Below, piece by piece: positions 33,986-45,981 of a stretch of DNA of 64,000 bases. The notes under the pieces are model-generated. The model searched no databases. It worked only from the letters and a program-made list of their open reading frames with translations, and had not been told where the DNA came from. A program made the position numbers and the translations under genes. Numbering within the stretch: position 1 is the stretch's first letter; each line of letters opens with the position of its first letter. The DNA is from Puccinellia tenuiflora (taxonomy: Eukaryota > Streptophyta > Magnoliopsida > Poales > Poaceae): contig QRDG01000864.1 in the NCBI GenBank assembly GCA_012064385.1, forward strand, positions 58,399 to 122,398, given 5' to 3'.

Positions 33986-34200
33986 CAGTCCGCGGGTCCG
34001 TGGATTGGGTACGTTCTCCCTGCTCTACCTCGATCCGAGATAGAATTTCGGCAGCGCCTCCCCGTTGTTCTCCGGATGCACATTCTCTCGGCTTTTTGTC
34101 GAGACGTGTATCGGGAAGCAGCGGGGAGGTGCTGTCGAAATTCTGTCTCGGATGGGGGTAGAGCGGGGAGAACGTACTCAATCCACGGACCCACGGGCTG
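33986..34200 (+). other. Foldback 2 of CACTA-C (79-nt arms), possible small-RNA precursor
   Basis: The arms 33986-34064 and 34122-34200 are complementary over all 79 columns with no gaps. Seven positions are G.U, one is C.A and one is G.G. The loop (34065-34121) forms a further imperfect stem. It is intronic: a GTAAGA donor is at 33813 and an AAAG acceptor is just before ATG 34323. The copy in CACTA-D (50045-50262) has the same seven G.U positions. Whether it is transcribed and diced is unknown. A small-RNA hairpin or an old foldback MITE are the main readings. Confidence 0.55.
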
Positions 34201-34322
34201 TTTAAGTCCAATACCCATTAGAGAGATAGGTGGATGCATGCCGTAAAAAATGGTTTTGTTATAATTAAATGACATGTTGAACTGAAAGCATTGTGTATGT
34301 CTTTTTTGGTACCGATTAAAGG

Positions 34323-35213
34323 ATGGAGAACCGTGAGTGGATGTATGCTGGCAGAAAGAGTCAATGGGAGTTTAGTGATGAATGGAGAGATAAGGCCGAG
34401 GAGTTTGTGAACAAGGCATTTGACATCAGCACCAAACCCATGAAAGTGTTTTGCCCCTGTAAGAAATGTGCTAACCGAAAGCGACAGTCGAAGATAGATG
34501 TCAGTACACACCTGCTCAAGTTTGGGTTCACACCGTTCTACCATGTTTGGAATTTCTATGGAAGAGTCGAGGCTATATACGAGTTGAATTATGGCTTTGG
34601 TAAAGGGCTAAATCCCGTTGTATTCAAATGCCATTGGTTCGACCCGCATCGAGTGAGACGGGATCCTAGAATTGGATTGGTCTAAGTTCAACAAAGCACC
34701 AAGTATTCGGGAGACAACATCTACATTTTAGCTACCCAGGCCTTACAAGTATTCTATCTCCCGTACCCGTGCAAGAAAACAGCCAAAGCATATCAAAAGC
34801 GTCTACAAGGGTGGGATGTTGTGATGACAGTACCGCCACACAATAGGCTGCCTATGCCTAACAGTGAAGATTACCGGCGCCTAGAGCCCTCAACATCCGA
34901 AGGCGAGTTTTATCAGGAAGGAGGGCTCCCTGGGATATTCACTATCAACTTGCCGACCGATGATGACATGGAATACGTCGAAGAAGACGAAGATGCGGGA
35001 ATGGAGGAAGACACAGCGCATGATGAAGTCGTGGAGGTTCATAACCAAGCCGATGTGTCTTTGCTAGAGCGGTTCCACGCAGGACTTGACGTCGATGAGC
35101 CACAGGGACCACCTCCTGGTTCCGTGGAGGGTTGGTGGTGTGGCGACCCTGACAGTGATGACGACACGGGTGGTCCAATAGTTGATCCCAATGATCTTGA
35201 CACAGGCTACTGA
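34323..35213 (+). pseudogene. Core-deleted TNP2 of CACTA-C (Transpos_assoc fused to C-terminal domain)
   Basis: ATG 34323 opens the transposase-associated domain (REWMYAGRKSQWEFSDEW, then CPCKKC and a HLLKFGFTPFYHVW block). At codon 80 it passes directly, in frame, into the C-terminal DUF4216-like domain (YGRVEAIYELNYGFGKG, then CHWFDP). An acidic tail ends at TGA 35211-35213. Compared with CACTA-D, about 2.8 kb holding the whole Transposase_21 core and DUF4218 region is missing, with a breakpoint overlap of only about one base. A single in-frame TAA (34683-34685) stands where CACTA-D has GAA. If translated before that change, the product would be a catalytically dead, end-binding-type protein. 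It is followed by the Transposase_24 gene. Confidence 0.85.
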
Positions 35214-35475
35214 TAGCGATGAGGACACATGTATTAGTAATTGCCAGTCTAGCTTATATGTAATAGGTCAATGCTACTCTATGTAACCGTGATTGTCAGT
35301 CTAGTTTATTTTGTGAGAACTCATTGTCGCTACTCCATGTATTTTGTTTTATTCTAATTGTTGCTTCATCTAAAATGTGAATTATTTTTACTATACTCAT
35401 TATTGCTTCATCTATTAAACTTAATTTTGGATCATGTGTACTGATGAAACCTATTGTTTTGTCAATGCAGGAAAC

Positions 35476-37744
35476 ATGACAGGGGGAAGCAGTCTGAGGA
35501 AGGCCCTCACAAAAAAGGTGGGCAGCGTGAAGAAACTCCTGGGTGGATCGAGTTCGGCTCGACGACCTTCACCTACACCCTCACCTCCACGTGCGAGGAG
35601 TGCACGTCGTGGGAGTACGAGGAGAGAGAGTCCTCCCCCGGCCGAGGAGTCTAATGAGGAGGACGTGGAGTAAGAGGAGGAGCTGGAGCCGGATTCTGAG
35701 GACGAGTCGCTGGACGAGGAGGAGGTGGACGAGGAGGAGGACAGCGAGGAGGAGGTGGGCGAGGAGGGACCTGGGTAGGGCGGGTTTGAGCTTGACCCAA
35801 CGCTGCAGTGGGAGCCGCCGGAGGAGGAGTGGGTTGAGACGGATCCGACTATCCCTCCGCCACAGAGCAAGCCGCCGTATCAGCGGGGGGCCGCGACCCT
35901 CCCCGATCTTCCTTACGGCTCGCGTCACACTCTTCTCGTGCCCTCCGGGAAAATGTACAAGTTATTGTTTATGTTCAATTTTAGCTTTTTCATTGTGTTT
36001 TGACCCGCTAACCATACTAATTTTGGTTTTTTCATTGTGTAGGTCGTTTGAGTATGTGCCTGCTAAGGCCAAGGGACAGCATACCTACTCGAGCATCCTT
36101 GGATGTCTTGTGCGCAAGTTCTTCCCTGGGATTGTCACCCTCCCAGATGGTACCAGGAGTGTAGCTTGGACTTTCAAGCATTACACCTATGCGGAGGATC
36201 CCGAGGGCGAGGAGCTGGACATGGCGCATAAGACACTCCGCTACTTCTGGGTAAGTTTGCTTGACTTCTGTAAATCCGAGATTTCACTAATGGCTTTAAC
36301 CCTATTCTACCTATGTGCATGCTTGCAGAACTACTTCTCCTACCGGCCGGAGCACGAGGACGACTGCACGAGCATCCTCGTGGAGATGGCCTCCAAGATG
36401 GTGACGGACATGCACTACGAGGCTCGCGTGAACAGTGTCCGCAATTGGTTCGCCGAGAAGATGATTAAGCTGGACAAGAAGCGTGTCCGGGACATCTTGA
36501 TGCAGCCATGGCAGTACCTACAGGTAGCTTCATTTCTATATTATCGATTTTGTTGACTGCCATGTAATATCATTAATATGTGTGTTCTGCGCACGTAGGT
36601 GCCTCCTCCGTACGTTGATAACAATTCATCGTGCCACCTCGCGATGGTAGCGTGGTGGACTAGCAAGGAGTACCTCAAGCTGCACGAGGAGGGAAAGGCA
36701 AAGCGGGCGTACAACAAGGGTGGAACACACCGCCAAGGCAGCCGCAACCTCTACCAATGCGTGCAAAATGAGGTGAGCAAATGCATTCTTTAGTCCACCT
36801 AAGTTCATGCTCTCTTTTGCAATATTTCCTGCTTTTCACCTATGTTCGTGCTCTCTTTGCAGAAAGCGAAGACCGGCGTAGACCCCTCGCCCTTCGCCGT
36901 TTGGTCAAAGTTTCATACGTGGGATGAGCCGGATCCTGACACGGGGTCGATGTGGATCAACAGCGGCGCCGAGCTCCGGAGCACGGGGTACACGGCGAAG
37001 TTCAAGGAGCACAACGGTGAGGATGCTGACCCTCTCACCAGTCCACTTGACGTCGAGGCTATCGTGCTTGCGGGGGGAGGCAAGGTGAATGGCCGGTTGT
37101 GGATAGGTGACGGCTACATCGACCCTCGCACCGTCCCGTCCCTACGCCAGGTCCGCCGTGGGAGGGCGCCTGGGGCGCCTGCTATGGAGACCCGCCCACG
37201 AGTTTCGGGTCTGGTTGTCGACTAGCTCCGGGAGCAGGTTAGTCAGCAGCCGGTGCTCCTTTGAGCAGCAGCAGGAGCAGATCCGACAGCAGCAGGAGCA
37301 GATCCGGCAGCAGCATGAGGCATCCCGGAAGATGATGGAGTGGATGACGGCCAACATGCAGCGCTTGGCTCCTGCGGACGGGACTCTTGCTTTTGCTCCA
37401 CCGATGTTCCCATGGGTATGTCATCAAACTTGTCATTCTATCCATCTTACTGTTGTAACTTAGTTATCTTTGTAATGCGAGCATTTTTCCATGTTGTAGA
37501 TGGATCCAGGATCGGCGGGTGGATCTCACTCGATGGCGCCGCAACCGTCGCCTGGTGGCCAGGACGATCCGGAGCAGCAGCCCCATTTCACAAACCCTTC
37601 TATTGTCCGGAGGCTTCCGTGGGTATGCTCGCATGACTCTTTCCCCGTAGTTTTAGTTCGCTTTCTTTTAATACCTATGCCATTTCCACCTAGTTGTCGA
37701 ACTTATCATTTGCAAACGTGTAGGATCAGGATCCTCCTCAATGA
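35476..37744 (+). pseudogene. TNPA-like gene of CACTA-C (Transposase_24)
   Basis: ATG 35476 follows a splice acceptor (AATGCAG). Exon 1 is Ser/Arg/Pro-rich and then very acidic, with in-frame TAA (35671) and TAG (35776). Further exons with good GT/AG borders are 36043-36250, 36329-36523, 36599-36772 and from 36863. Exons 2-5 form the Transposase_24 (Ptta/En/Spm) domain, including WTFKHYTYAEDPEGEELDM, YFWNYFSYR and MVAWWTSKEYLKLHEEGKAK, then KGGTHRQGSRNL. A Gln-rich segment (QQEQIRQQQEQIRQQ type) lies near 37260-37330 and a short tail ends at TGA 37742-37744. By family TNPA-like proteins bind the subterminal repeats, here presumably TTTGCCGTG. Stops in exon 1 and near 37222 suggest decay. Confidence 0.8.
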
Positions 37745-38260
37745 TGTTGAGGACCTACTCCGCCGCAGGAAGGATCAGGTTAGTTACCATTTCAACTTGC
37801 TACCACTCTCGTTCAAAAACTTACTTCATGTCTCACTTCGATCGACATAGCCAATCAATGAATCTCCAATGGTCACTTGTGTCTTTTGGTTTACCACATA
37901 GATCAACTTGTGTCTTATTGTTTACTACATCTAACTTAGATAATGTCTTTTGGTTTACAACATCTAAACTTGTGCATATTCTTGAATTTGGACTTAAGAG
38001 TGTGACCACCATTTGGCAGGATGATATCGATGGCATGGATGCATTTCACGATGATATTGATGCCACCATTTGTTGTAATGATACCTATATGTAATAATTG
38101 TAAAGTTTGTGCTCAAATTGATGTTTGGTGTCAAATTATGATGTTTGTTGTGAAATTGTGATGTTTGTTGTTAAATTGTGATAATTCTGTCATATTATGA
38201 TGTTTGCTGTCAAAAGTGCACCATATTTTGTAAATTACCGGGATTTCTGCAAAAACAGCA
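37745..38260. other. 3' region of the CACTA-C second gene
   Basis: AT-rich, with several short tandem phrases (GATGTTTGTTGT). No independent gene was seen. Confidence 0.4.
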
Positions 38261-38269
38261 AAAACCTGT

Positions 38270-38919
38270 GCCATATGGTCACTTTGCCGTGACAAGGCAC
38301 ACGGAAAAGGCATGTGTCGTGGGTGTGCACACGGCAAAGAGCACACGTGGCGCCCACCTGTGCTCCTGGCATGTTGCTGATGACCATAAGGTCATTGTGC
38401 CGTGCGGTTTTCAGAGAGGCGCACGGCAAAGAGGCGAGGCCGGCATGATCGACAACGGCGTTTTGCCGTGAGTGTTTGGGTGAGGATCACGGCAAACATT
38501 AAGTCTTTGCCGTGCGGATGCTGGGGTGGATCACGGCAAAGATTCATAAGTTGCCGTGCGGCTGCAGGGGAGACGCACGGCAAAGATCAAAACGTTGCCG
38601 TGTGGCCGCCGAGTTGACTCACGGCAAAGATCGGAGTTATGCCGTGCGTTCGTATGATGGTCACGGCAAAGAGGCGGTCGTCGGTTGACCATCTTCTGCC
38701 ATCTTCTGACACATTATTGCCGTGCCGTGCTACGAAGGCACACGGCAAAGCGTTTGCCGTGACAATTTTAGCAAAGCGCACGGCAAAGTGTCTTTGCCGA
38801 CGCGTATTCTGCCGTGTGAGCTTTGCCGTGCGAGTGGACACGGCAAAGGCTTTGCCGTGTTCCGAACACCCTTTGCCGTGTCCTTTAGCCTCACGGCAAA
38901 GATGCTGTTTCCGGTAGTG
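38270..38919. repeat. Right subterminal repeats and terminus of CACTA-C
   Basis: More than ten TTTGCCGTG/CACGGCAAA motifs, mainly as inverted pairs, ending TTTCCGGTAGTG. The TSD AAA follows. Confidence 0.9.
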
Positions 38920-38949
38920 AAACTCGAACTGTAAGATGACGTCGTAGTT

Positions 38950-41129
38950 TAGCGTCAACTTTGGCCGCGGTGGTCTAGGCTGCGGATTGACGGAGCGCTT
39001 GCTTTGCTGGAAGTGGTTCATGAGCTGAGGTTTAAAAAGCTAGGTGGGGTTCTCCTAAAACTGGACATCGAAAAAGCGTACGACAGAGTCAACTGGTCAT
39101 TCCTGATTGAGGTCCTGCGCCGAAAAGGGTTCGACGTAGGTTATATACATAAGATAGAACAACTGATCTCGGGTGGTCAAATCGCTATCTCAATAAATGG
39201 GGAGATCGGGCCATACTTTAGGAACAAGCGCGGAGTGCGTCAAGGGGACCCGCTCTCACCCTTGCTATTTAACTTTGTTGGTGAAGCTCTCGCGGCAATG
39301 CTGTCTGCGGCTAACTCGGCAGGCATATCAAAGGGGTGGTTCCGCACTTGATCCCAGGGGGAATCACTCACCTCCAATACGCAGATGACACACTGATCTT
39401 GATCCAAAACGAGGACCTAGATATTGCTAATCTGAAGTTTCTCCTACTCTGTTTTGAGGACATGTCGGGCCTAAAATTAACTTCCACAAGTCTGAGGTGA
39501 TTGTGATCGACCAACCCGAACAGAGCAGCGCAGGGTTGCGAACATGCTCAACTGCAAACTGGGGGGGTTCCCTTCATTTACCTTGGATTACCAATATCCG
39601 ACAGGAAGCTGACCATTGAACAGTGGAATTTTCTAGTGAACAAGCTGGCTGGTAAAGTGGAAGTGTGGATTGGGCAGGTTGCTGTCCTCGGGTGGATGGC
39701 TAATTCTCTCTAATGCCTGCCTGGATGCTCTTCCAACGTATGCCATGGGCCTCTTCTTGCTGCAAGACGGCATTCATGAGAAATTGGATGCCATCCGGGC
39801 TAGGTTTTACTGGGAAGGGTCGGGCCCGAAACGTAAATATCACATGGTCAATTGGCCGGCGGTTTGTCGCCCTAAAGAGTGTGGCGGGCTGGGTCTCACC
39901 AACACTAAACTCATGAATAAGGCACTGATGATTAAGTGGATTTGGAAGCTCTTTTCAGGTGACAACTCGATCTGGAGCCGGCTGATTAAAGCCAAATATC
40001 CGGAAGCCAACAACATCCTCGCCACTGCGTCCCAGGGTGGGTCGCAGTTTTGGCGAAGTTTACACAAAATAAAACAGTTATTTAAACTTGGCGCCAAATA
40101 TGAGGTCAATAATGGTGCCCGCACTTTGTTCTGGAACGACTGGTGGGTTGGGACGGGTCCCCTTAAGGAGCGCTATCCCAGACTGTTTGCAATTTGTAAG
40201 GATCAAAACCTCCTAGTTAGCACTGCCTTTACGCTGGACGGGTCCGTTTTCGTCGAACGTTTGATCAATCCTGCGCCGGAGAGTGGGAGAATCTGATTAC
40301 TGAATTGGCAGAGGTTCAGTTGCATCAGGGCGAGGACTCGGTCCGTTGGGCACTCGAACCGTCGGGTAGGTTTTCGGTGGCGTCTTTGTACCACAAGCTG
40401 GCTCAGGGAGCTACGGTGGCACACAGTTCTGAGCTTTGGGCCGCCAAGCTACCGTTAAAGATCAAAATCTTTTTATGGCAGCTGATTCTTGATCGTCTCC
40501 CCGCGAGTAAACAGGTGGCAGCAAAACATGGCCCCTCCGATGGTCGTTGTGTGCTGTGTGGTGAAGTGGAGGATGCCACACATATTTTCTTCTCGTGTTT
40601 TCTTGCCAAGGTCGGGTGGAGTGTCGTGAGACAGCTGCTTGGGTGCAGTTGGGCTCCCGCAAACTTCCCACAATTTTTTGCGATTCAACAATCTCTTCTT
40701 GGCCGACAACGCAGGGTCAGCTGGGTGCTGTTCTCGGCGTTGTGCTGGGCTTTGTGGACCACGCGAAATAAGCTTACCATTGATGCTGTTGTTCCGAAAC
40801 ACCCCGCTGATGTTATATATAAAATGTGTATGTTTATCCAGGTATGGGCAAATCTCGCAAAGGTGCATGACAAGGAGGCTCTTCTGCTGATGTCAAGCGG
40901 GCTAAAGGAGATTTATCACGCCATTACACCATGAAGTAGCCAGGCTTAATCTTGCTGTCGAGTGGTTTGTGTTCGGCTTGTGTCGGGGAGGCCGCCCCTT
41001 GAACTGTCTAGTTTTTTCCGTTGGCGAAGCTGTATGCCGCAACACTTGTAACACCGTTTGTGAACCTTCTTGCTTTATTAACTTAAAGCAGGGCATTTAA
41101 TGCCTGGTATCTTAAAAAAAAAAAAAAAA
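38950..41129 (+). mobile_element. 5'-truncated LINE (non-LTR retrotransposon)
   Basis: A plus-strand reverse transcriptase without ORF1 or endonuclease ends in A16 (41114-41129). The sequence starts inside the RT domain, next to CACTA-C. Typical target duplications were not identified. 5' truncation and a 3' poly(A) tail are the usual outcome of target-primed reverse transcription. Confidence 0.85.
38990..40934 (+). pseudogene. LINE reverse transcriptase with zf-RVT domain
   Basis: The first frame (to 39351) has KLDIEKAYDRVNWSFL and the RT block GVRQGDPLSPLLFNF. After a one-base frame change the active-site motif YADDT is at about 39380. Following more frame changes (39430-39670), 39670-40296 carries the region between RT and zinc-binding domain (GLFLLQDGIHEKLDAIRARFYW, with a WPAVCRPKECGGLG block). 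40305-40934 carries zf-RVT (FSVASLYHKL, LPLKIKIFLWQ, then a CVLCG...H...C pattern). Several indels make it inactive. By family it copies LINE RNA at a nicked genomic target in the nucleus. Confidence 0.9.
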
Positions 41130-41906
41130 GCAGCAGCATGCACGCGCGTGCCGTTTGGTCAAGCCAACGACATCGCGGGGTAGTATTATGCGCATCGAGG
41201 AAGAGAAAACGATGCCCAGGGCGCGCACACCGAGCTCGGCGACCGCTGCGCTCCTTCAGCAGCGTTGCCGTGGACACATATGCCATTAGACAATCATTGG
41301 ATCGTTACTCGCACTTCTCCTGGATGATGAGCTATCCCGTGTGATCTCATCTCTCCCGTGTGAGCTGACCTACGGCTGTCAATATGAAGAACAAATATAT
41401 ATTGCTTTCTACTTAGCTGTTGCCTTGACGATTAGAAATGGCCTTCTTCATTCCTCCATCGTTAAGATTAACATGTAAAAGAACTAGATTATACCTCAAG
41501 AAAAAATTACTAAGTTGTCCTTAAGCCTAACTCTGGCCCAAACCATGTTGTCCACTGGATTGTTCGAATACTACATCCGAAAATCCGTAAAATGATGTAC
41601 CGTAAAATCTCGTTAAGATTTACAATCTATTATTATATATTAAAAGCACAATACGGGAGTCCAAAATAGAGACACCACGTCGATCCACATCATCCTAATT
41701 ATCTAAACAGTTAGATTTAGAATTGGTGGTCAGGATTTATTGAAATATTATGAATTGTGTAACGGTGTAGTTTCCGTTTGACACGTTAGTACGTGTCCAT
41801 AGTTTTTGTTTCAGACTTGGACTACTCCCGTAATAGATAAAACGTGCTATCCCTAAAATAAAAATAAAATAAACGGGCAATGCAATTTTTACCCCGGAAT
41901 GTACAT
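41130..41906. other. Intergenic spacer between LINE and CACTA-D
   Basis: No gene was seen. 41626-41660 resembles the start of some grass Helitrons (TCTATTATTATATATTAAAA), but no matching 3' end was identified. Confidence 0.35.
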
Positions 41907-42480
41907 CACTACCGGAAAAACTCTCTTTGCCGTGCGTTCATCGCTTTGCCGTGCGCAATCAGTATTGCGGAACACGGCAAAGAATATTTTGCCGTGCGTG
42001 GAGGAGGGGATCACGGCAAAGCCAATATGCACGGCAAAACATAAGAAAAGCGCACGACAAATAAATACGCACGGCAAAACATATCGGAAGCACACGGCAC
42101 ATCTACGCCACTCGGCAAATAAACTTTGCCGTGTGTTTTTCTACAAACCACGGCAAAGAATTTGACCAGGATTTGCCGCGGTTTCCCGATATTTCGCGGG
42201 AAAATATTTCTATTCGCGCGGCTTGTTCCGCGCGGAAAAAAAATTAGCGGGAAACCTTTGCCGTGTACGAAGAAGCAGCGCACGGCACATCATCGCTTTG
42301 CCGTGTGGCTTCCCTCCAGGCGCACGGCACATCATCTCTTTGCCGTGTTCCCCGGGAAACCCACACGGCAAAACATGTGTTTCCCCCTCTTTTCTATTTT
42401 TGTCGTTTCCGTAGACTTTCTTTGTTTCATTTCTTGTTAAGACATATAATACACTCATTTACTTGAATTAATTATGTTTT
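41907..42480. repeat. Left terminus and subterminal repeats of CACTA-D
   Basis: CTTTGCCGTG and CACGGCAAAG motifs in both orientations up to about 42380, then AT-rich sequence. They contain the E2F-like sites at 42181-42256. Confidence 0.9.
42181..42256. promoter_or_regulatory. E2F-like site cluster, CACTA-D
   Basis: GTTTCCCGA, TTTCGCGGGAAAA (about 42192), TTCCGCGCGGAA (about 42226) and AGCGGGAAAC (about 42245) stand at the same place as the cluster in CACTA-C. Confidence 0.45.
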
Positions 42481-43504
42481 TCGATAATATATATATAACC
42501 CTCCGGTGGTAGTGCGGGCCGCATGCGTCGTCGCAACCCCTAACAAGCGGACGAAACAGGCAAAAACTCTTGTTTCGGTGGAACCGGCGCCGAGAGGGGG
42601 TAGACGCATGAACTTTTTGGCTTGGTTGTCTTAGGTTGGTACATAGGACCAATGGGAACCAACATTCCATGTGTTCCGTCGCATGATTCCATGCCCGGCA
42701 CCCGAAACGGGAGTTTCCACCTCTAAGTGTCGGAACTTACTACGGAGTAAGGGGGGTTCGTGAAGCGGGTCGCACCTCGGAGCCGTATCTTGGTTCCCGC
42801 AACCTCCCAACACACTCTTATACATATATTAGGGACCAATGCAAGATTTGGTGGGATTCCGACGCTCCGGACCCCCGGTACGGCGAAACCCTACAACCGC
42901 TGGAAAAAAGTCCAACCTGTCGATCTACCCATTTGACCGGTGCCGAGAGGGGGTAGACGCATGAACTTTTTGGCTTGGTTGTCTTAGGTTGGTACATACA
43001 CTACTAGGGAAAAGGCTACCCGTGGCGCACCAAATAAGGCTACCCGTGGCGCATGGGCCTGCGCCACGGATTGCCACGCCACGGGTAACCAAACTTACCC
43101 GTGGCGCAGCACAGATGTGCGCCACGAGTATTTCACATGGCGCACATGTCTATCCTGCGCCACGGCTAAGGGGAAGTATCCGTGGCGCACCGCTTACTCG
43201 TGCGCCACGGCTAGGGTGCGCCACGGCTACCTTCTGTCATGCGCCACGGCTAAGTTTTTCTGTATTTTTTATATACAGAAAATACCGTATTTATACATGT
43301 ATTTATACAAACAGTTGTTAATACAGATATATCACATTACAGGAAATTCATATTCCAATATTATATAGAGAGAAATATTTGATAAACCAGTACAAATACA
43401 CAATTTCCAATCATAGTTCATCGATCATATTATTAAACAAAGTTGATCACAATCACAGTTCATCGATCATATTATTACATATCCAGTAGCTAATACATGA
43501 AGCT

Positions 43505-43925
43505 TAGCTACTTTCAACATGAACCTTCTGATTCATCGAACTGTACTGAGTCAACGGCGGCGCTACGCATCCAAAGAGAAGGAACCCTCATAGGGTCATA
43601 GCTCACGTGAGCAGGAACCCTCTGAAGAAACGACCACCTACCGTCATACTGCCTAACCAGCAGATATATGTATCGACGGACGTGCTCGTCCTCCTCCCTA
43701 ATACGGCGACGTACCTCCTACTCGGGGGCCGGCTCCCTCTGCACCGAGCGTGGCCCACGCGACTGCCACCACAGAAGATCAGGGTCGACGACGTCACCCC
43801 CGGATTCCTCACCAAGCTGCGCGTCCCGGAAGGTAGCACCTCCCAGTGTCAGCCCGGTTGAGCCCAGTCCCGCACATCGCCCCTCTGGTCCAACATGGAC
43901 ATCGTCACCAAGAACACCTAAGTAA
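43505..43925 (-). pseudogene. Unrecognised C-terminal exon in CACTA-E
   Basis: One minus-strand frame is open across the segment except for a TAG near 43716. It includes VRRYIYLLVRQYDGRWSFLQ and YDPMRVPSLWMRSAAVDSVQ before a stop at about 43508. Codon-like composition and the long open frame support past coding. The family is not recognised. It may be the last exon of the same gene as 45132-45981. Confidence 0.45.
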
Positions 43926-45131
43926 AAATGCTTAAGTCAAAATTTTGTTACAAAAGTAATATTAAAATTTACGAAATGCGAGAAGTTAACAATGGAAAGC
44001 CTCATATCATTGCCGTGCAAAACAAGGCAAAAAGAGTGTGTACAAGACCATGTATTAATATAAACACTCCATTGTATATACTACAAGGCATTATACACAC
44101 TCTCCTTACCTTACCATGGCATAGTTTAAATCATCGGCTTTGTCAATTCATAGAGAAGAAACAAAATGATTTGAGTTTATGCCTCATACTTAGATTGAAC
44201 ACACATTGATCAGGAACGGGCAAGCGGACCAAGTAAGAGTATGCACAAGATGTTTATTTGTGCATATCACAAGGTCCGCTAGCACCTCCCTGAATCACAT
44301 AGTGTGACACAATATTTTAATCATCGGCATTCAGAAAGAGAGAAAAAACAAAATGATTTCGGATTTGCGCCTCATACTTAGGTCGGACACACAAGTAGAC
44401 CTGCAGGATCTCGGCAATTCATTATTGTGTCACCCAAATCCAGTGGCTGGATTCAACCTACCTGAGGGCTTGTGTTTCCAACAGCATCGTTGTATTGTCT
44501 TTATTCACCGACCTACAGGAGGTGGATCCAATGGCTGGCCGGTGAACAAAGACAACACAATAATGCCAGGGAACATGCCAGCAGGTAGGCTAAATCCAGC
44601 CATTGGGTTCGGTGACAAAGGTAGACGCTCGTTGTGTGCCGTTCGCTGCAGGGAGGCTAAAATGCCTAGTGTCACAACATTTTAATCATCGGCTTAGAAG
44701 AAAAAAACAAAACAAAATAAAAATGACTTAGATTTTGCGCCTCATACTTAGGTCGGACACACAAGTAGACCTGCAGGATCTAGTGAGCCAAGTATGGTGC
44801 ACAAAACTTGGTACTTGTGCATATCACAAGGCTCACAAGACCTGTAGGCCTACACCTAGTGCCACAACATTTTAATCATCGGCTTTCGAAGAAAATAAGT
44901 TCGAAACAAGCACAGAATTCAGTCCGGTGGTTAGGAAAGAAAATAGCACATATAATGTAAGAGAATACCAGCAAGTAGCAGCCACGGACCATATACATCT
45001 AGTGTACCTACTCAACCAGAGCAATTAGCTAAAGCCATAACCATTACGGCCATTCAAGCCAGTAGCTCACCTAATAAGCCTAACTAGTGTTATTGACCGG
45101 AACACTAAAACACTAGAACCAAATCCTGACC
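43926..45131. repeat. AT-rich interior of CACTA-E with dispersed direct repeats
   Basis: GCCTCATACTTAGGTCGGACACACAAGTAGACCTGCAGGATCT-type segments occur at about 44370 and 44737, with a partial one at 44180. A TTTAATCATCGGCTT phrase recurs four times. No gene was seen. Confidence 0.6.
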
Positions 45132-45981
45132 CTAGCTATCAAAGGGTAGATATCTCTGACAAAGCAAATAATGTAGCTTACATGTAAGAAGAAGAGAAGT
45201 CGAGGATTGGCCAGAAGATTCGGCCTCGATAGCAAGCTCTTTCACCATCACCTCCGCATCGCACAAGTCCTTGTGCACCTCCGCATTCAGCACGAGGTGG
45301 GAGAAATGCCGGTCCAGAACCAGCCCCATCCCCCTGGTCACCGCACCGAGCGACGGCACGCTCTCGCACGGCTCCAACCCTGGAACTCCCACTGCTTCCG
45401 GCAAGGACGCGCCTCGAGAACCTCCAGTACTTGCTGATCCACTTGACGAGGGTACCTCATCAGGCCGGCCACCTCCCCGCCGTCCAGCTCAGACACGGCC
45501 GCGGCCAGGACAGGAAGTCGACGCAGTCCACGGTGCTCGACGGCGTTCTCCTTCTTCCTGCGTCCCTTGCGTCGTAGGCAGCGTCGGAGGCCGGGGAGAG
45601 GAAGCAGCGGAGCGCGGCGAGGAGCGGAGGTCGGCGGCCTGGTGGAGGACGGCGCAGAGCGAGTCGGGGCGGCCGCGTCGGAGGCCGGGGAGAGGAAGCA
45701 GCAGAGCGCGGCGAGGAGCGGAGGTCGGCGTCCTGGCGGAGGACGGCGCAGACGAGGTCGGGGCGGCCGGCGTCGGCAAGGGAGGAGAGGAGGTCCGCGG
45801 CTGCGGTGCTGCGCGGGATGCCGCGGGAGTCCGCGAGGGCGAGCACGACGTCGTGCTCCGCGAGGCGGCCGAGACGGAGTGGACCGCGAGGGGGGGAGGT
45901 ATAGGGGGCGGCGGCGCGGACCGCGAGGGGGGAGCTTGGGGAGGGGAGCGGGAGGGAGAGGGAGTTGGAGAGGGCCGTCAA
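45132..45981 (-). pseudogene. Unrecognised GC-rich gene-like region in CACTA-E, possibly captured host sequence
   Basis: The minus-strand frame from ATG 45981 begins MTALSNSLSLPLPSPSSPLA, Ser/Pro/Leu-rich like a transit peptide, then RLAEHDVVLALADSRGIPRS and LLSSLADAGRPDLVCAVLRQ. A repeated block (the phrase around PDLVCAVLRQDADLRSSPRS occurs twice, about 100 bp apart) follows. A second frame (45404-45132) continues with SLGAVTRGMGLVLDRHFSHL and helical sequence up to a possible donor near 45182. A frame change between the two is needed. No family was recognised. GC-rich coding-like DNA inside a small CACTA suggests capture, but this is inference. Confidence 0.4.

Larger units (their letters stand above)
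30398..38919 (+). mobile_element. CACTA-C transposon (TTTGCCGTG family), 8.5 kb
   Basis: It begins CACTACCGGAAAATCTG and ends TTTCCGGTAGTG, with 3-bp duplications AAA (30395-30397 and 38920-38922). In order it has left subterminal repeats, E2F-like sites, a satellite-like array, an internal TTTGCCGTG cluster, a Pro-rich leader exon, an intron with two foldbacks, a shortened TNP2 gene, a Transposase_24 gene and right subterminal repeats. It is a deletion relative of CACTA-D and, lacking the transposase core, is non-autonomous. Confidence 0.92.

Noticed and set aside
41626..41906. Possible second Helitron (Helitron-like start near 41626)
   Set aside because: No hairpin plus CTRR end could be placed before CACTA-D.
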